From positions 1 to 6,950 of the forward strand of contig DAOVXR010000093.1 of the NCBI GenBank assembly GCA_030636065.1: a stretch of DNA of 6,950 nt. The letters run 5' to 3'. The translations under genes and the position numbers were made by a program. The notes beneath the pieces are model-generated. The model was not told the origin of the DNA, ran no database searches, and saw only the letters and a list, made by a program, of their open reading frames with translations. Below, piece by piece: positions 6,799-6,950 of this stretch. Position 1 is the first letter of the stretch; every line of letters starts with the position of its first letter. This DNA is from Sedimentisphaerales bacterium. GTDB taxonomy: Bacteria > Planctomycetota > Phycisphaerae > Sedimentisphaerales > SM23-30.

Positions 6799-6840
6799 TC
6801 TGCTTCAGGGCCAAAATCGTAACTTTTTGCCCTACCCGGA
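6787..6840. repeat. Nested inverted repeat fused to the tRNA break-point
   Basis: The outer arms TCCGGGT (6787-6793) and ACCCGGA (6834-6840) are perfect 7-bp inverse complements. The inner arms AGGGC (6807-6811) and GCCCT (6829-6833) continue through one mismatch into AAAA/TTTT around a 7-nt loop. The left outer arm is the tRNA anticodon-stem strand itself. The inner arm abuts the outer arm on one side and is offset by 13 nt on the other. This is a large potential hairpin or cruciform exactly at the boundary of tRNA-like sequence. Confidence 0.6.
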
Positions 6841-6950
6841 TTTACACTTAATCCTCTATGCCACAAAGAGAACATCATACTTAACAATACTTAATTCGCG
6901 GATAAGCTTTTGCACTGTATGTGCGTTAACAAAAATGTCATTGCAAGAGA
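6799..6950. other. Possible edge of an integrated element (no gene seen)
   Basis: Past the tRNA break the sequence becomes AT-rich with no supportable gene. ACTTAA occurs three times (6846-6851, 6879-6884, 6889-6894). The last two lie within an ATACTTAA direct repeat spaced 10 bp apart, about one helical turn. If the tRNA fragment is an attachment half-site, this is where integrase arm-binding sites or the end of an integrase gene would be expected. No recombinase motif is visible within the window. Confidence 0.35.

Noticed and set aside
6758..6868. A complete tRNA gene, possibly with an intron in the anticodon loop
   Set aside because: No GCGGGG acceptor strand or D-arm exists upstream to the window end. 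The only candidate anticodon-stem strand (6834-6840) is followed by about 40 nt, far too short for a group I intron. The 5' side beyond it is not tRNA-like.
6666..6887. Minus-strand open frame of 73 codons across the tRNA fragment, considered as an integrase C-terminus
   Set aside because: The middle is the tRNA 3' half read as protein (the VVGSNPAPA-type string), the end crosses the terminator, and no tyrosine-recombinase motif such as a HxxR or a catalytic Tyr context is present.
1..6950. CRISPR array, insertion-sequence transposase, riboswitch or rRNA
   Set aside because: No regularly spaced repeats, transposase motifs, conserved riboswitch cores or rRNA segments were seen on either strand.

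Overview
The window is bacterial chromosomal DNA of moderate GC. It has two gene blocks that converge near 4663-4738, followed by a gene-poor, repeat-bearing right end. Lineage cannot be fixed from the sequence alone. A canonical bacterial Smc, a TIGR00266/AIM24-like protein, an AsnA-type asparagine synthetase, a tRNA 3' end with no encoded CCA and GGGTGGGG-type intergenic palindromes would fit a planctomycete-like (Phycisphaerae-like) bacterium, but this is a tentative impression.

Left block (+ strand): the last 59 codons of an unrecognised gene (1-180), then smc (203-3787), a full-length chromosome-condensation ATPase with every head motif intact. A 95-nt spacer holding a short palindromic repeat follows, then an AIM24/TIGR00266-family gene (3883-4662).

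Middle block (- strand): a short xylose-isomerase-like TIM-barrel protein (5793-6437) is followed 13 nt downstream by asnA (4739-5779), which makes asparagine from aspartate and ammonia. The TIM-barrel stop codon overlaps the asnA ribosome-binding site, so the two are probably co-transcribed and translationally coupled. The TIM-barrel gene lacks the N-terminal part of the fold and appears to have lost several metal-ligand residues, so it may be a non-catalytic or decaying relative.

Right end (6438-6950): I see no protein gene. There is a mosaic of small palindromes and direct repeats, including a second diverged copy of the smc-downstream repeat. A very strong minus-strand terminator lies at 6713-6746, immediately after the 3' half of an initiator tRNA-fMet (6758-6798). 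The 5' half of that tRNA is absent. Instead the sequence diverges inside the anticodon loop into a nested inverted repeat and AT-rich DNA. This is the pattern left by site-specific integration into a tRNA gene, so 6799-6950 may be the edge of an integrated element whose body lies outside the window. That is the most interesting lead here.
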